DNA of 64,000 nt, taken from positions 1 to 64,000 of the forward strand of contig CADCHI010000005.1 in assembly GCA_902801165.1 (NCBI GenBank), in the 5' to 3' direction. This stretch comes from an uncultured Eubacteriales bacterium. Its GTDB lineage: Bacteria > Bacillota > Clostridia > Christensenellales > Aristaeellaceae. The notes under the pieces were generated by a model. It was not told where the DNA came from and ran no database searches. It saw only the letters and a program-made list of their open reading frames with translations. Both the position numbers and the translations under genes were made by a program. Below, piece by piece: positions 8,353-17,011 of the stretch (the first letter of the stretch is position 1; each line of letters starts with the position of its first letter).

Positions 8353-10088
8353 GCCTCTGCTCCTTTCCCGCCCTGGTCGTCCCCGTCGATCACGGGCACG
8401 CGGATTTCGATGACGGTCTTCTGACCCGCCACGCTCTGCACCGATATGCCGTACTCCTCGCCGTAGAACAGGTGGATGCGGTCCACCACGTTGGTCACGC
8501 CGTAGCCCCGGTAGAGGTCCTCCGGGTCCTCCATGCCCACGCCGTTGTCCTCGATCTGGAAGTAGATCACGTCCTCCAGCAGCTCGCCCCGGATCTCGAT
8601 GTAGCCGCCGCCCAGCTTGGGTTCCAGGCCGTGGTACATGCTGTTCTCCACGAAGGGCTGGAGGATCAGCTTGATGATGCGCTTGTCCATCAGCTCCTCG
8701 TCCACGTCCAGAATCATCTCAAACCGGTCGCCGTAGCGCAGCCGCTGGATGGCCATGTAGCGCTCCACGTGCTCCAGCTCCTGGCGCACGGTGATGACAG
8801 TGTCGCCGTTGCTCAGCGCGGCCTTGAACAGGTTGGACAGCGCCAGCACCATGCCGGCGACCTCGTCGTTGTCCTGGACCAGCGCCTTGCAGTAGATGGA
8901 ATCCAGCGTGTTGTACAGGAAGTGCGGGTTGATCTGGGACTGGAGCAGCAAAAGCTCCGCCTCCCGCTCCTTCACCCGCGAGGCGATCAGGCGCTCTCGC
9001 AGCTCCAGGTTGTTGTCCACGGTGCGCTTCAGCGCCTGGCCGACCTGGCCGATCTCGCCCTCGTCGAACTCCGCCGCGACGGGTTCGCCGTCCTTCATAT
9101 CCTCTACGGCGCGCTTGAGCACCTCCAGCGGCCGGTTGATCCGCCGGGTGAGCAGCTGGGCCAGCAACGTGGTGATCAACAGTGAGAGCACGATGATCAG
9201 CGGCGTCATCACCCGGATATAGCGGCTGATGCCGTTCAGGTCCGCGCGGGAGATGCTCACCAGCGTGGTAAAGCCCGTGAAGTCGCTGTGCATGTCCTCG
9301 AACAGGTAGCCCGGGTCCTGCCGCTGGTAGGCCTCCAGCACCACCCTTCCGTAATCCGCGCCGCGATTGGCGTAGATCAGGCGGCCCTCCGCGTCCAGGA
9401 CGGCGTAGGTCTCGCTCTCGAAGTCGCTCTGGGTGAGCATGGACGAGCGGAACAGGTTGGGCATGAGCTGGACCACCAGGTAGCCCACGGGCCGGTAGTC
9501 CCGAGGGCTGATCAGCTGGCGGGCGAAGGTGACGCTGTTCCTGTCCGCCTCCGGGGCCAGCAGGTTGTAGCCGTAGAACACCGCCCTGCCCCGGGCCGCG
9601 GCGACCTCGTCCAGCCAGGGCAGGCCATCGAGGGCCCCGGCCTCGTAGTAGCCCGCGTACCAGCTCGCGTTCCTGCCGGCGCGCTGCCGCTTGTAGAAGC
9701 GACCCTTCAAATCAAACAGGAACACGCCGCCCACGTATTCGTTCTGGTTTTCGATCATCGACCACATCTCGTCCAGCCGGTGGGTGTTGAGGCTATCGAA
9801 GGATGTGACGCCGTCGGGGTTCTCCGTCTCGAGGATGTCCAGGAAGGGGTCGGAAACCGTGACCTCGCGCACCTGCGTCACGGCGTCCTCCAGCTTCATT
9901 TCGATGATGCCTTCGACGATCTGGAGGTTCTTCTCGCTGTTGGCGGTGTAGTTGCGCTCGATGTTGCTCTTGGCCGCGCCGTAGGAGGCGATGCAGCAGC
10001 TGATCGCCAGCACGACCATCAGGGCCTGCATGGAGGCCATGATCTGTGTGCGGATGCGCCATCTTTGAAATTGAAGCAGCTTGCCCAT
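8349..10088 (-). CDS. Membrane sensor histidine kinase (YesM-like)
   Basis: 579 residues. A membrane span near 17-40, an extracytoplasmic sensing region of about 240 residues (probably a double CACHE fold), a second span near 288-310, a HAMP segment, the His_kinase domain with LLQSQINPHFLYNTLDSI (phospho-acceptor His), and a HATPase domain with QPFVENSMYHG and DNGVGM. GGAGG precedes the ATG. It is expressed from a promoter at 10118-10146 and translationally coupled to the response regulator. The likely signal is the sugar, or its binding protein, handled by the next operon. Confidence 0.93.
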   Translation of the reverse strand: MGKLLQFQRWRIRTQIMASMQALMVVLAISCCIASYGAAKSNIERNYTANSEKNLQIVEGIIEMKLEDAVTQVREVTVSDPFLDILETENPDGVTSFDSLNTHRLDEMWSMIENQNEYVGGVFLFDLKGRFYKRQRAGRNASWYAGYYEAGALDGLPWLDEVAAARGRAVFYGYNLLAPEADRNSVTFARQLISPRDYRPVGYLVVQLMPNLFRSSMLTQSDFESETYAVLDAEGRLIYANRGADYGRVVLEAYQRQDPGYLFEDMHSDFTGFTTLVSISRADLNGISRYIRVMTPLIIVLSLLITTLLAQLLTRRINRPLEVLKRAVEDMKDGEPVAAEFDEGEIGQVGQALKRTVDNNLELRERLIASRVKEREAELLLLQSQINPHFLYNTLDSIYCKALVQDNDEVAGMVLALSNLFKAALSNGDTVITVRQELEHVERYMAIQRLRYGDRFEMILDVDEELMDKRIIKLILQPFVENSMYHGLEPKLGGGYIEIRGELLEDVIYFQIEDNGVGMEDPEDLYRGYGVTNVVDRIHLFYGEEYGISVQSVAGQKTVIEIRVPVIDGDDQGGKGAEA

Positions 10089-10117
10089 CGGCGTCCCTCC
10101 CAGAACCAGTCACGCCC

Positions 10118-10146
10118 ATTATAGCCCATGTAATCCCCTTTTTCAA
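10118..10146 (-). promoter_or_regulatory. Promoter of the sensor kinase/regulator operon
   Basis: TTGAAA (10146-10141) and TATAAT (10123-10118) with 17 bases between them, about 30 bases upstream of the sensor kinase ATG. Confidence 0.8.
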
Positions 10147-10150
10147 GCGT

Positions 10151-10200
10151 GAGAGCCCCGGCGCGGGGCGAAATCCTTCGCGACCCGCGTCGGGGCTCTC
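10151..10200 (-). terminator. Strong hairpin after the aldo/keto reductase gene
   Basis: Long inverted arms GAGAGCCCCGGCGCGGG (10151-10167) and CCCGCGTCGGGGCTCTC (10184-10200) with one mismatch. No real T-tract follows on the minus strand. It separates the reductase gene from the promoter of the two-component operon. Confidence 0.65.
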
Positions 10201-10289
10201 CCTGCCGGCAATGAAGCCTCCTGCATTCCCGGGCGCTCACGGCAGCGCTTCAAGCGACACAGACTTCCATGTCACGCAACCACGCCTTT

Positions 10290-11417
10290 TCATTCAAATT
10301 CCCGGGCGACGTCCTCCAACAGCTCCCGGATTGGCAGGTGCTGGGGACAGATCTTCTCGCACTTGCCGCACTTGACGCAGTCGGAGGCCCTGCCGTTGTC
10401 CCTCGTCAGAATGTTGTTGTAGTAATAATCCTGGTTCCAGTTATGGAACACCTTCTTCTGGTTCAGGCAGGAGAACAGGTCGGGGATCAGGATCTTCCGG
10501 GGACAGTCGTTGTCCAACACGCAGTAGCGGCAGCCGGTGCAGGGGATCATGTGAAGGCGACCGAACACCTCCCGCACGCGGTTCACCGCGTCCAGCTCTT
10601 CGGCGTTCAGGGGGCTGAAATCCGCCATAGCGGCGGCGTTGTCCGCCATTTGCGCCATATCGCTCATGCCGGAGAGCACCACGGCGATGTTGGGATGGCT
10701 GGCGGCGAAGCGCAGCGCGTAGCTGGCATTGCTGCCGCCGCCCAGCCCGCGCAGGATGGCGTCCGCCTCGTCCGGCAGGTTCACAAGACTCCCGCCCTCC
10801 ACCGGCTCCATGACGATCACGGACTTGCCGTGCTTTTCGCAGACCTCATACACCCTGCGGGATTCCACCGAGGCATCCTCCCAGTCCAGGTAGTTCAGCT
10901 GGATCTGCACCACCTCGATCTGCGGCCAGTCGGTGAGGATGCGGTCCAGCACCTCGGCTTTATCGTGGAAGGAGATGCCGAAGTGCCTCGCCTTTCCCTC
11001 GGCCACGAACGCCAACGCCTGCTCATAGGCCTGGCACCGGCGGTACTTCTCGTAGATCGCGGCGTCCTGGGCGTGCATCAGCAGGAAATCGAAATACTCC
11101 ACCCCGCAGGCCTCCAGCTGCTTGTCCAGCAGCGGGCGGACCTCCTCGGCCCGCTTGAAGAAGTGGGTGGACAGCTTGTCGGTCAGGATATAGCGGCTGC
11201 GGTCATAGCGCTTCACGAGGCACTCCCGGAGCGCCGTCTCGCTCTCCCCGGCCAGGTAGCCGTGGGCGGTATCGAAGTAGTTAAAGCCTGCTTCGATGAA
11301 GGCGTCCGCCATCCTGCTGAATTCGTCATGGTTCACATGCCCGTCCTTCATGGGCAGGCGCATGCATCCGAAGCCGAAGTTGCCGTGAATCTCGGGAAAA
11401 AAATGATTCTGTACCAT
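10290..11417 (-). CDS. Aldo/keto reductase with C-terminal 4Fe-4S domain
   Basis: 375 residues. The aldo/keto reductase barrel shows the catalytic set D49 and Y54 (FDTAHGY), K81 (LTDK) and H115 (LLMHAQD). The C-terminal region has two cysteine clusters, CTGCRYC and CVKCGKCEKICP, typical of ferredoxin-like iron-sulfur binding. I start at the ATG at 11417, with AGGAGG just upstream, rather than at an earlier in-frame codon. Family members in anaerobes are predicted oxidoreductases of unknown physiological substrate. A flavodoxin gene lies upstream on the same strand and could be its electron partner. Confidence 0.88.
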   Translation of the reverse strand: MVQNHFFPEIHGNFGFGCMRLPMKDGHVNHDEFSRMADAFIEAGFNYFDTAHGYLAGESETALRECLVKRYDRSRYILTDKLSTHFFKRAEEVRPLLDKQLEACGVEYFDFLLMHAQDAAIYEKYRRCQAYEQALAFVAEGKARHFGISFHDKAEVLDRILTDWPQIEVVQIQLNYLDWEDASVESRRVYEVCEKHGKSVIVMEPVEGGSLVNLPDEADAILRGLGGGSNASYALRFAASHPNIAVVLSGMSDMAQMADNAAAMADFSPLNAEELDAVNRVREVFGRLHMIPCTGCRYCVLDNDCPRKILIPDLFSCLNQKKVFHNWNQDYYYNNILTRDNGRASDCVKCGKCEKICPQHLPIRELLEDVAREFE

Positions 11418-11526
11418 GCTGTAACCTCCTGTTGTCCTCCAAGGTCCAGGCCATTCAGCCCACGCGACAGGGTCCATGCGGCTTTCCTCTCCGCGTCTCA
11501 ATCAGGCGTTCTTCCGGCTGGGAGCC

Positions 11527-12036
11527 TCACTGCTGTTTCGCCCAGGCGGCGACCTTCGCTTCGCTCCTGGCCGCCTCGGCGCCGTGGATGGACAGGCCCG
11601 GAGCCACCGTCGCGCCCTTGCAGATCTTCTTCAGTTCCCGCTCGCTGCCGCCCATGCCGCTGCCCTCGTTGGTGCAGAAGGGCACGATCTTCTTGCCGGC
11701 CAGGTCGTAGTACTCCAGGAACGTGTACACGCACATCGGCATGGTGCCCCACCAGTTGGGGTATCCCACGAAGATGGTGTCATATCCGTCCAGGGAATCC
11801 AGGTAACGCTTCAACTCCGGGCGGGCATGCTGGCGCAGTTCCTCCTTGGCCTCCTCGATGCACACCATGTAGTCCTTGCTGTACTCCCGGACGGTCTCGA
11901 TCTCAAACAAGTCTCCGCCCACGGCCTTCTGGATGAACTCAGCCACGCGCTCGGTGTTGCCCTTCGCCAGGTCCACGATGCTGCCGTTCCAATAGTTCTG
12001 CCCCTTGCGGGAATAGTAGACGATCAGATTTGCCAT
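11527..12036 (-). CDS. Flavodoxin-family protein
   Basis: 169 residues. The N-terminus LIVYYSRKGQNYW is the FMN phosphate-binding loop region, and IFVGYPNWWGTMPM is the usual flavin-stacking segment of long-type flavodoxins used in Clostridia. It should carry electrons or act as a small NAD(P)H oxidoreductase in the cytoplasm. Starts at the ATG at 12036 with GGAGG upstream. It has its own TTGATT-17-TATAAT promoter just upstream, and the LysR gene ahead of it may regulate it. Confidence 0.88.
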   Translation of the reverse strand: MANLIVYYSRKGQNYWNGSIVDLAKGNTERVAEFIQKAVGGDLFEIETVREYSKDYMVCIEEAKEELRQHARPELKRYLDSLDGYDTIFVGYPNWWGTMPMCVYTFLEYYDLAGKKIVPFCTNEGSGMGGSERELKKICKGATVAPGLSIHGAEAARSEAKVAAWAKQQ

Positions 12037-12067
12037 GGTTATATCCTCCGATTCATTTGATAGTCCA

Positions 12068-12096
12068 ATTATATAAGAGATAATCCCCGGAATCAA
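12068..12096 (-). promoter_or_regulatory. Flavodoxin promoter
   Basis: TTGATT (12096-12091) and TATAAT (12073-12068), spacing 17. The -35 box overlaps the stem-loop that ends the upstream LysR gene, so termination and initiation share the same DNA. Confidence 0.75.
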
Positions 12097-12112
12097 TTCA
12101 AATTCCGGGGAT
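12083..12112 (-). terminator. Terminator hairpin of the LysR gene
   Basis: Perfect 11-bp arms ATCCCCGGAAT (12083-12093) and ATTCCGGGGAT (12102-12112) with an 8-base loop, 17 bases after the LysR stop; TATCTCTTAT follows on the minus strand. Confidence 0.7.
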
Positions 12113-12128
12113 CATCGATAAGCTGAGC

Positions 12129-12998
12129 TTATTTGAAATGCCGGGCGAGCAGCGCGGAGAATTCCCATTGCAGGGAAGAATCCCTCTCCTCCAGCCAGAA
12201 GGCGAACATCTTGCGGGTCACGGGGACTTCGCCCCGCGTCAGCGGCAGCAGCACGGTTCCCGCCGCGGCCATGTCGCGGTCGCAGGGCAGCCAGCCCACG
12301 CCCGCCACGGCGTTCATGCAGGCGTCCTCCACGCTGTCCACGAACAGCAGGTCGCCCCGCACCGTCATCACGTCCCGCCAATAGGACGCCTCATTGCCCC
12401 GCTGCTCCGGCGAGGTGACGACGATGCACAGCTCATCCCGCAAGTCCTCCAGCGTGACCGAGCCCTGCCGGGCCAGCGGGCTGTCCTGGCGCAGCATGGC
12501 GAAAAGCGGCTGGTCGCCCAATTCCTCGTTGACGAAGTGGTCCGCCAGCGCCCGGCGCTGGTCGTTGATCACCATGTCCAGCTGTCCCGCCACGACCTTT
12601 TGGAAGATGTCCTCGTGGGTTCCCGACACGAGGGACATCTGCACGTAGGGATGGGACGCCACAAAGTCGCTCACGGCCCCCTGGACGACCTTCCCGCTGA
12701 ACCCCGTCAGCACGCCGATGCGCAGCTGCTGGCGCTCGCCGGTGCCGATGCGGCGCACCTCGCGGACCGTGGAATCCACCTCCGCCACATGGCGCTTCGC
12801 CCTTTGATAGAACCACTGGCCCGCCGGCGTGACGGCAAACCGCCTGCCCCGGCGCTCCAGCAGCTCGACCCCGAGCTCCTCCTCCAGCGCCTTGACCTGC
12901 TGGCTGATGGCCGACTGGGAAATATGGCAAACCTCCGCCGCCTCGGAAAAGCTGCCCGCCTCCACGACGGCGATGTAATACCTCATCTGGCGTATCAT
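12129..12998 (-). CDS. LysR-family transcriptional regulator
   Basis: 289 residues. The N-terminal winged helix-turn-helix is visible (MRYYIAVVEAGSFSEAAEV, then SQSAISQQVKALEEELG), followed by a substrate-binding-like effector domain. I start at the ATG at 12998 with GGAGG 6-7 bases upstream; the longer open frame lacks such a site. It lies immediately upstream of the flavodoxin and aldo/keto reductase genes on the same strand, the likely targets. Effector unknown. Confidence 0.92.
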   Translation of the reverse strand: MIRQMRYYIAVVEAGSFSEAAEVCHISQSAISQQVKALEEELGVELLERRGRRFAVTPAGQWFYQRAKRHVAEVDSTVREVRRIGTGERQQLRIGVLTGFSGKVVQGAVSDFVASHPYVQMSLVSGTHEDIFQKVVAGQLDMVINDQRRALADHFVNEELGDQPLFAMLRQDSPLARQGSVTLEDLRDELCIVVTSPEQRGNEASYWRDVMTVRGDLLFVDSVEDACMNAVAGVGWLPCDRDMAAAGTVLLPLTRGEVPVTRKMFAFWLEERDSSLQWEFSALLARHFK

Positions 12999-13094
12999 CC
13001 GCGCACCTCCGTCCCCACCTGCCGCGCCCGTTACGCCGGGCGTCCGCCGGCGGCGCTCGATCCTGCGGCATTCCCATGCCATGGCGACGGTGGG

Positions 13095-13727
13095 TTATCT
13101 TTCAAACACCACGCCGCCGGCCTCCGTCGGGTGATCCATGTAGACGATCTCGTTTGCGTTGCTCTTATACCCGAGGAGCATCCGGATGATCAGGATGTCC
13201 CCCGCCGCGCCGTCTGCCATGACGATGCCGATGAACAGCAGATCCACGTTCCCGATGGCGATGGCCACAATCATCGGCAGTATTCCGAGGAGGATCAGCG
13301 GCATCACGGTTCCGAAAACGTGCTGCGGCTTTTTCAGCGGAACCAGGCACGCGCAGTAGGGCGTCAGCGACGATTTCATGATGCCGAACTCGATGTCCTT
13401 GAAGCCGTGCGGCGTGAAGAAGCTCCAGCACACCCCGTGGATCAGCTCGTGCACCACTGTGAGCGCCACGATCGCGACAACGAATATCAGCGGGTTGAAC
13501 TCAGTGAACGCAATCCTGCGGTTGACGAGATAATACAGCCCGAATCCGACGACGACCAGCGGAATCAGCAGCAGGAAGGCAAACTTGTTGGCCTTGTCCA
13601 TGCCCACGGTCAAATCGCGTCGGGCGTAGCCCTGGCGAATCATGTCCTCTGAAATCTTCTCAAACCGCTCCAGCCTTCTCTTTTCCGCGTCAGACAGCAT
13701 TCTGGCCTTGTTTGCCTTGTCCTTCAT
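13095..13727 (-). CDS. DUF3267 membrane protein, putative zincin peptidase
   Basis: 210 residues. After a polar N-terminal 50 residues there are several membrane helices; the second contains HELIH, an HExxH zinc-binding signature. This matches the DUF3267 family of predicted membrane metalloproteases. Start at the ATG at 13727 with GGAGGAGA upstream. It follows the P1-family peptidase gene after 37 bases, so they may be co-transcribed. Substrate and role are not known for the family. Confidence 0.82.
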   Translation of the reverse strand: MKDKANKARMLSDAEKRRLERFEKISEDMIRQGYARRDLTVGMDKANKFAFLLLIPLVVVGFGLYYLVNRRIAFTEFNPLIFVVAIVALTVVHELIHGVCWSFFTPHGFKDIEFGIMKSSLTPYCACLVPLKKPQHVFGTVMPLILLGILPMIVAIAIGNVDLLFIGIVMADGAAGDILIIRMLLGYKSNANEIVYMDHPTEAGGVVFER

Positions 13728-13764
13728 TTGTTTCTCTCCTCCATGGTTGATTGCTTTGCATATT

Positions 13765-14730
13765 TCAGCGCAGGTCCCGCAGCGCCGGGAATCCATACGC
13801 CCCCTCGGCATTTTCCACGGCGCGGAGGATGGCTTCGCTCATGACCTCCGCCGCAACCGCGCCCACCAGGTCCTGGTCCGCCGCGACTTCCCCGATGGAC
13901 ACGGCATAGATGCTGTCGCCATCGGCGGAGGTGTGCACGGGGTTGATGGACCGGGCGTAGCCGTCGTGGGCCATGCCGGCGATCTTGCACAGCTGCGCCT
14001 TGTCGAAGTGGGCGTTTGTGAGCATGACGCCGATCGTGGTGTTGCCGGTGAACTTGTTTTCGACCACGGCATGGCTCTGCCGCATGTACTCGGCGGTGGA
14101 GCGCAGGCCGTCCTTCTCCTCGTTCAGCAGGCCCGCGACCTGCCGTCCGGTCTTCCAGTCATAGATATCCCCCAGGGCGTTCACGACCACGACCGCGCCG
14201 ATTTTCAGCTCGCCGATCTCAACGGCGTAGCTGCCGACGCCGGACTTCATGCAGTAGTCCATCCCGGCGAACTTGCCCACGGTCGCCCCACACCCCGCGC
14301 CATGGTTGCCGTCCTGATAGTTCGGCGCCTCCATGGCCAGGCGGGCGGCTTCGTAGCCCATCGCCGCGTCCGGGCGAACGGTTGCGTCCCCCACGGACAG
14401 GTCGTAGATGTCCGACTGAGCCACCAGCGGCACCAGCGCATAGCCGGTGTCATAGCCGATGCCCTTTTCCTCAAGATACCGCATCACGCCGTTCGCCGTG
14501 CCGAGGCCATAGGCGCTGCCGCCGGCCAGGACGATGCCGTGGATGCTCTGGGCGGCCATCAGCGGGTTGAGCAGCTGGCTCTCCCGGCTGGCGGGGCCGC
14601 CGCCGCGCACATCCAGCCCGGCGCGCATGCCCTGCGGCGCGATGAACACCGTGCAGCCCGTCGCGGCTTCGGCATTCTCGGTCTGACCGATGAAGATCGG
14701 CCCCACCCCCGTCACCGGGATTTCACGCAT
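13765..14730 (-). CDS. P1-family (DmpA/ornithine acetyltransferase-like fold) aminopeptidase
   Basis: 321 residues. The family self-cleaves before a Ser or Thr that becomes the N-terminal nucleophile. Here the GNTTIGVMLTNA segment in the C-terminal third carries the expected nucleophile region (Thr). GGSAYGLGTANGVM and GAGCGATVGK are the other conserved glycine-rich segments. Characterised members are L-aminopeptidase/D-esterase/amidases acting on small peptides. AGGAGG precedes the ATG. It is cytoplasmic, with no signal peptide, and sits between the NUDIX and DUF3267 genes. Confidence 0.87.
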   Translation of the reverse strand: MREIPVTGVGPIFIGQTENAEAATGCTVFIAPQGMRAGLDVRGGGPASRESQLLNPLMAAQSIHGIVLAGGSAYGLGTANGVMRYLEEKGIGYDTGYALVPLVAQSDIYDLSVGDATVRPDAAMGYEAARLAMEAPNYQDGNHGAGCGATVGKFAGMDYCMKSGVGSYAVEIGELKIGAVVVVNALGDIYDWKTGRQVAGLLNEEKDGLRSTAEYMRQSHAVVENKFTGNTTIGVMLTNAHFDKAQLCKIAGMAHDGYARSINPVHTSADGDSIYAVSIGEVAADQDLVGAVAAEVMSEAILRAVENAEGAYGFPALRDLR

Positions 14731-14764
14731 GTCAGTGCCTCCTTCCGCAATTCCCTGATCCGGC

Positions 14765-15298
14765 TCACAGCTCTCCCTCCATCCATTCCCTTGCCCGCTT
14801 CAGTATCGGCAGCTCCCGGTTGGCGATGAGCCTGCCCAGCGGGGTGCAGGCCCGCCTTTCGTATTCCGCCGCCGCGTCCTTATAGCCCAGCTTCAGCGTG
14901 GACAGGTGGAATTTGTCCATCTCGTCCTCCGTCAAGTGCCGGCTGCCGAAGGATTTCGCGCGGCAGAGGAAGTAGTGGTTGATGTTGTGCCGGTGGATCA
15001 GGTTGTAGTAATCGCTCACCACCCCGATCTTCCCGAGGATCTCCACCTCCGCGCCGAGCTCCTCCCGAAGCTCCCGCCGGATCGCCTCCCGCAGGTCCTC
15101 GCCGGGTTCGACGCCCCCGCCGGAGGTCTCGATCAGCGTCGCCGCGCCGAATTCGTCGTCCCGGACCGCCCGGACAAAGTAAAAGCTCCCGGCGTCGTCC
15201 ACCACGATGGCGCGGACGATCTGCCGGTCGTGGTCGGTATAGGTCAGCGGCCACTCCGCATCCCGCAGTTCGATCCTGATCTCTGGCAGCACATTCAT
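14765..15298 (-). CDS. NUDIX hydrolase
   Basis: 177 residues. The NUDIX box is complete: GGGVEPGEDLREAIRREL followed by REELGAE, giving Mg-dependent hydrolysis of a nucleoside diphosphate-linked compound. The start is set at the ATG at 15298, with GGAGG about 12 bases upstream; the open frame runs 76 codons further but that part has no family similarity. The C-terminal half contains an HRHNINHYF segment. Substrate cannot be told from sequence. Confidence 0.88.
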   Translation of the reverse strand: MNVLPEIRIELRDAEWPLTYTDHDRQIVRAIVVDDAGSFYFVRAVRDDEFGAATLIETSGGGVEPGEDLREAIRRELREELGAEVEILGKIGVVSDYYNLIHRHNINHYFLCRAKSFGSRHLTEDEMDKFHLSTLKLGYKDAAAEYERRACTPLGRLIANRELPILKRAREWMEGEL

Positions 15299-15718
15299 TC
15301 TGGCCACGCTCCCCTCCGTCCCGCCGTCGGCGGTTTGATCCGCCGCAGGCTCCCGAATCACCCGTATCCACAGGCGTTCCGCGGGCCCGCTGTTCCTGTT
15401 TATTTTACCGTAAACCGCACCTCCGTTCAACGACGCCATTGTTCCATAAAAAAATATTATGCATATGATTCCTACAATAACCGCGAGCGGAGACTCCAAA
15501 GGCGTTGGCTGTGCAATCCGACGCAATAAACGCCGTGCCCAGCATGAGCGGAGCGGGGACAGCCGTATCCGACGGGCGCATCCATCGAGAAAACGCGAAC
15601 AACCAAATTATCACGCTGAATAATGACGGAATAATCACTTTTTCTTGCTATCCATGACGCTGATATGTTATAATAAAAGATGGAGTATTACGTGAATTCG
15701 CCCCGGAGGTGAGAGATC
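15299..15718. other. Divergent intergenic region between NUDIX and GGDEF genes
   Basis: 420 bases without a convincing gene. The right end holds the GGDEF promoter. Short open frames cross it but have no ribosome binding site or recognisable product. I see no repeat or RNA structure that I can name. Confidence 0.6.
15645..15674 (+). promoter_or_regulatory. Promoter of the GGDEF gene
   Basis: TTGCTA (15645-15650) and TATAAT (15669-15674), spacing 18, about 45 bases upstream of the GTG start. Confidence 0.65.
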
Positions 15719-16855
15719 GTGAGCATCGTCATGCACATTGAGACAGACGTGCTCTGCCTGCTCCTGCTGTGCGCCATCTCCTACCAGAGCCTGCGCAGCG
15801 TCAACCAGCAGACCAACCGCCTGCTCTTCCGGCGCACGGTCTACGGCGTCATCGCCGCCCTGGGGCTGGACATGCTCCGCGCGCTCATCGACGGCAGGGT
15901 CTTTCCCGTCGCGGTTCCGCTGAACCGGGTCCTGAATATGCTGTACCTGGACGCCGGAATCCTGCTGGTGTGCGCCTGGCACCTCTACGTGCTGGAGCGG
16001 CTGCGCGTCTCCATCAGGCGACGGAGAATCGCCCTGATGATGTGCCCCGCGGCCATTTTCGTCGCGCTCAACTTTGCCTCCCTGTGGACGGAATGGGTGT
16101 TCGGCATCACCGACGGCAACCTCTTCTTCCGCGGCAGGCTCTTCTGGATCCACCCGGCGCTGCTGCTGGGCGTGATGTTCGCCTCCCTCGTGCGCATCCA
16201 CATCGCCCGCGCGACGAAGGGCAGCGGCGTCGACCGCCGACAGGCCTTCAAGTTTACGAGCTTGTTCCTCATCCCCATCGCCGGCACGCTGCTCTCGCTG
16301 CCCTTTCCCGAGCTGTCCGGCATGTGGTCCTGCGCCACCGTCGCCATCGTACTGCTGTACATGAACGACCAGGAGCGCGAGATCCTGCGCGACGGCCTCA
16401 CCGGGCTGAACAACCGCAAGACGCTGGCCGCGGCCTTCGCCGATTACACGCGGCGCGTCACGTCGGAGGAGAGCATCTATCTGTTCATGCTGGACCTGGA
16501 CGACTTCAAGCGCATCAACGACACCCTGGGCCACCCCACGGGCGACGAGGCGCTGATGACCGCGGCCCGGGTGCTCAAGCGCTCCTGCGTCGGCATCCAC
16601 GCCATCATCGCCCGCTACGGCGGGGACGAGTTCGTGGTCATGGGCTTCTTCGCCGGCGAGGAAGCCGTCGAGGCCTTCAAGGAGAAGGTCAGAAGCAACT
16701 TCGAGGCCTGCAACGCCGAGGAGGGCCTCCCCTACCACCTGGCGGCCAGCATCGGCTGCGCCCGCTACCACGCGCCGCAGACCCTGACGGAACTGATGGC
16801 CCGCGCCGACGAAGCCCTGTATGTCGACAAGCAGCAGCGGCACGCCAGGGCGTAG
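15719..16855 (+). CDS. Membrane GGDEF protein, probable diguanylate cyclase
   Basis: 378 residues. The first 190 or so form several hydrophobic membrane helices (possibly a seven-helix sensing module), and the C-terminal half is a GGDEF domain that should make cyclic di-GMP from two GTP. The metal-binding segment FMLDLDDFKRINDTLGH and the signature GGDEF (about residues 301-305) are intact. No RxxD inhibitory site is seen just before GGDEF. The start is GTG at 15719, with GGAGGTGA 6-7 bases upstream; an ATG four codons later is possible. It stands alone, ended by a bidirectional terminator. Confidence 0.92.
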   Translation: MSIVMHIETDVLCLLLLCAISYQSLRSVNQQTNRLLFRRTVYGVIAALGLDMLRALIDGRVFPVAVPLNRVLNMLYLDAGILLVCAWHLYVLERLRVSIRRRRIALMMCPAAIFVALNFASLWTEWVFGITDGNLFFRGRLFWIHPALLLGVMFASLVRIHIARATKGSGVDRRQAFKFTSLFLIPIAGTLLSLPFPELSGMWSCATVAIVLLYMNDQEREILRDGLTGLNNRKTLAAAFADYTRRVTSEESIYLFMLDLDDFKRINDTLGHPTGDEALMTAARVLKRSCVGIHAIIARYGGDEFVVMGFFAGEEAVEAFKEKVRSNFEACNAEEGLPYHLAASIGCARYHAPQTLTELMARADEALYVDKQQRHARA

Positions 16856-16950
16856 CGCCGCGAAGCCCCTGCCTTGAACGGGCGATTGCCGGCGCGCCCC
16901 TGCCGGCGCGCCGGAAGGCCTTTCCATTTCCCGCCTGTGTCCATTTCCCG

Positions 16951-17000
16951 AAAACAACTGGCCCGGACGAGCACATTCCACGCTCGTCCGGGCCAGTTTT
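16951..17000. terminator. Bidirectional terminator
   Basis: Perfect 15-bp arms CTGGCCCGGACGAGC (16958-16972) and GCTCGTCCGGGCCAG (16982-16996), with AAAACAA on the left and TTTT on the right. It lies between the convergent GGDEF and repeat-protein genes. Confidence 0.9.
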
Positions 17001-17011
17001 CCATGCAGGCA

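Noticed and set aside
15299..15526. 76-residue N-terminal extension of the NUDIX protein
   Set aside because: No family similarity, and a ribosome binding site fits the internal ATG at 15298; treated as untranslated.
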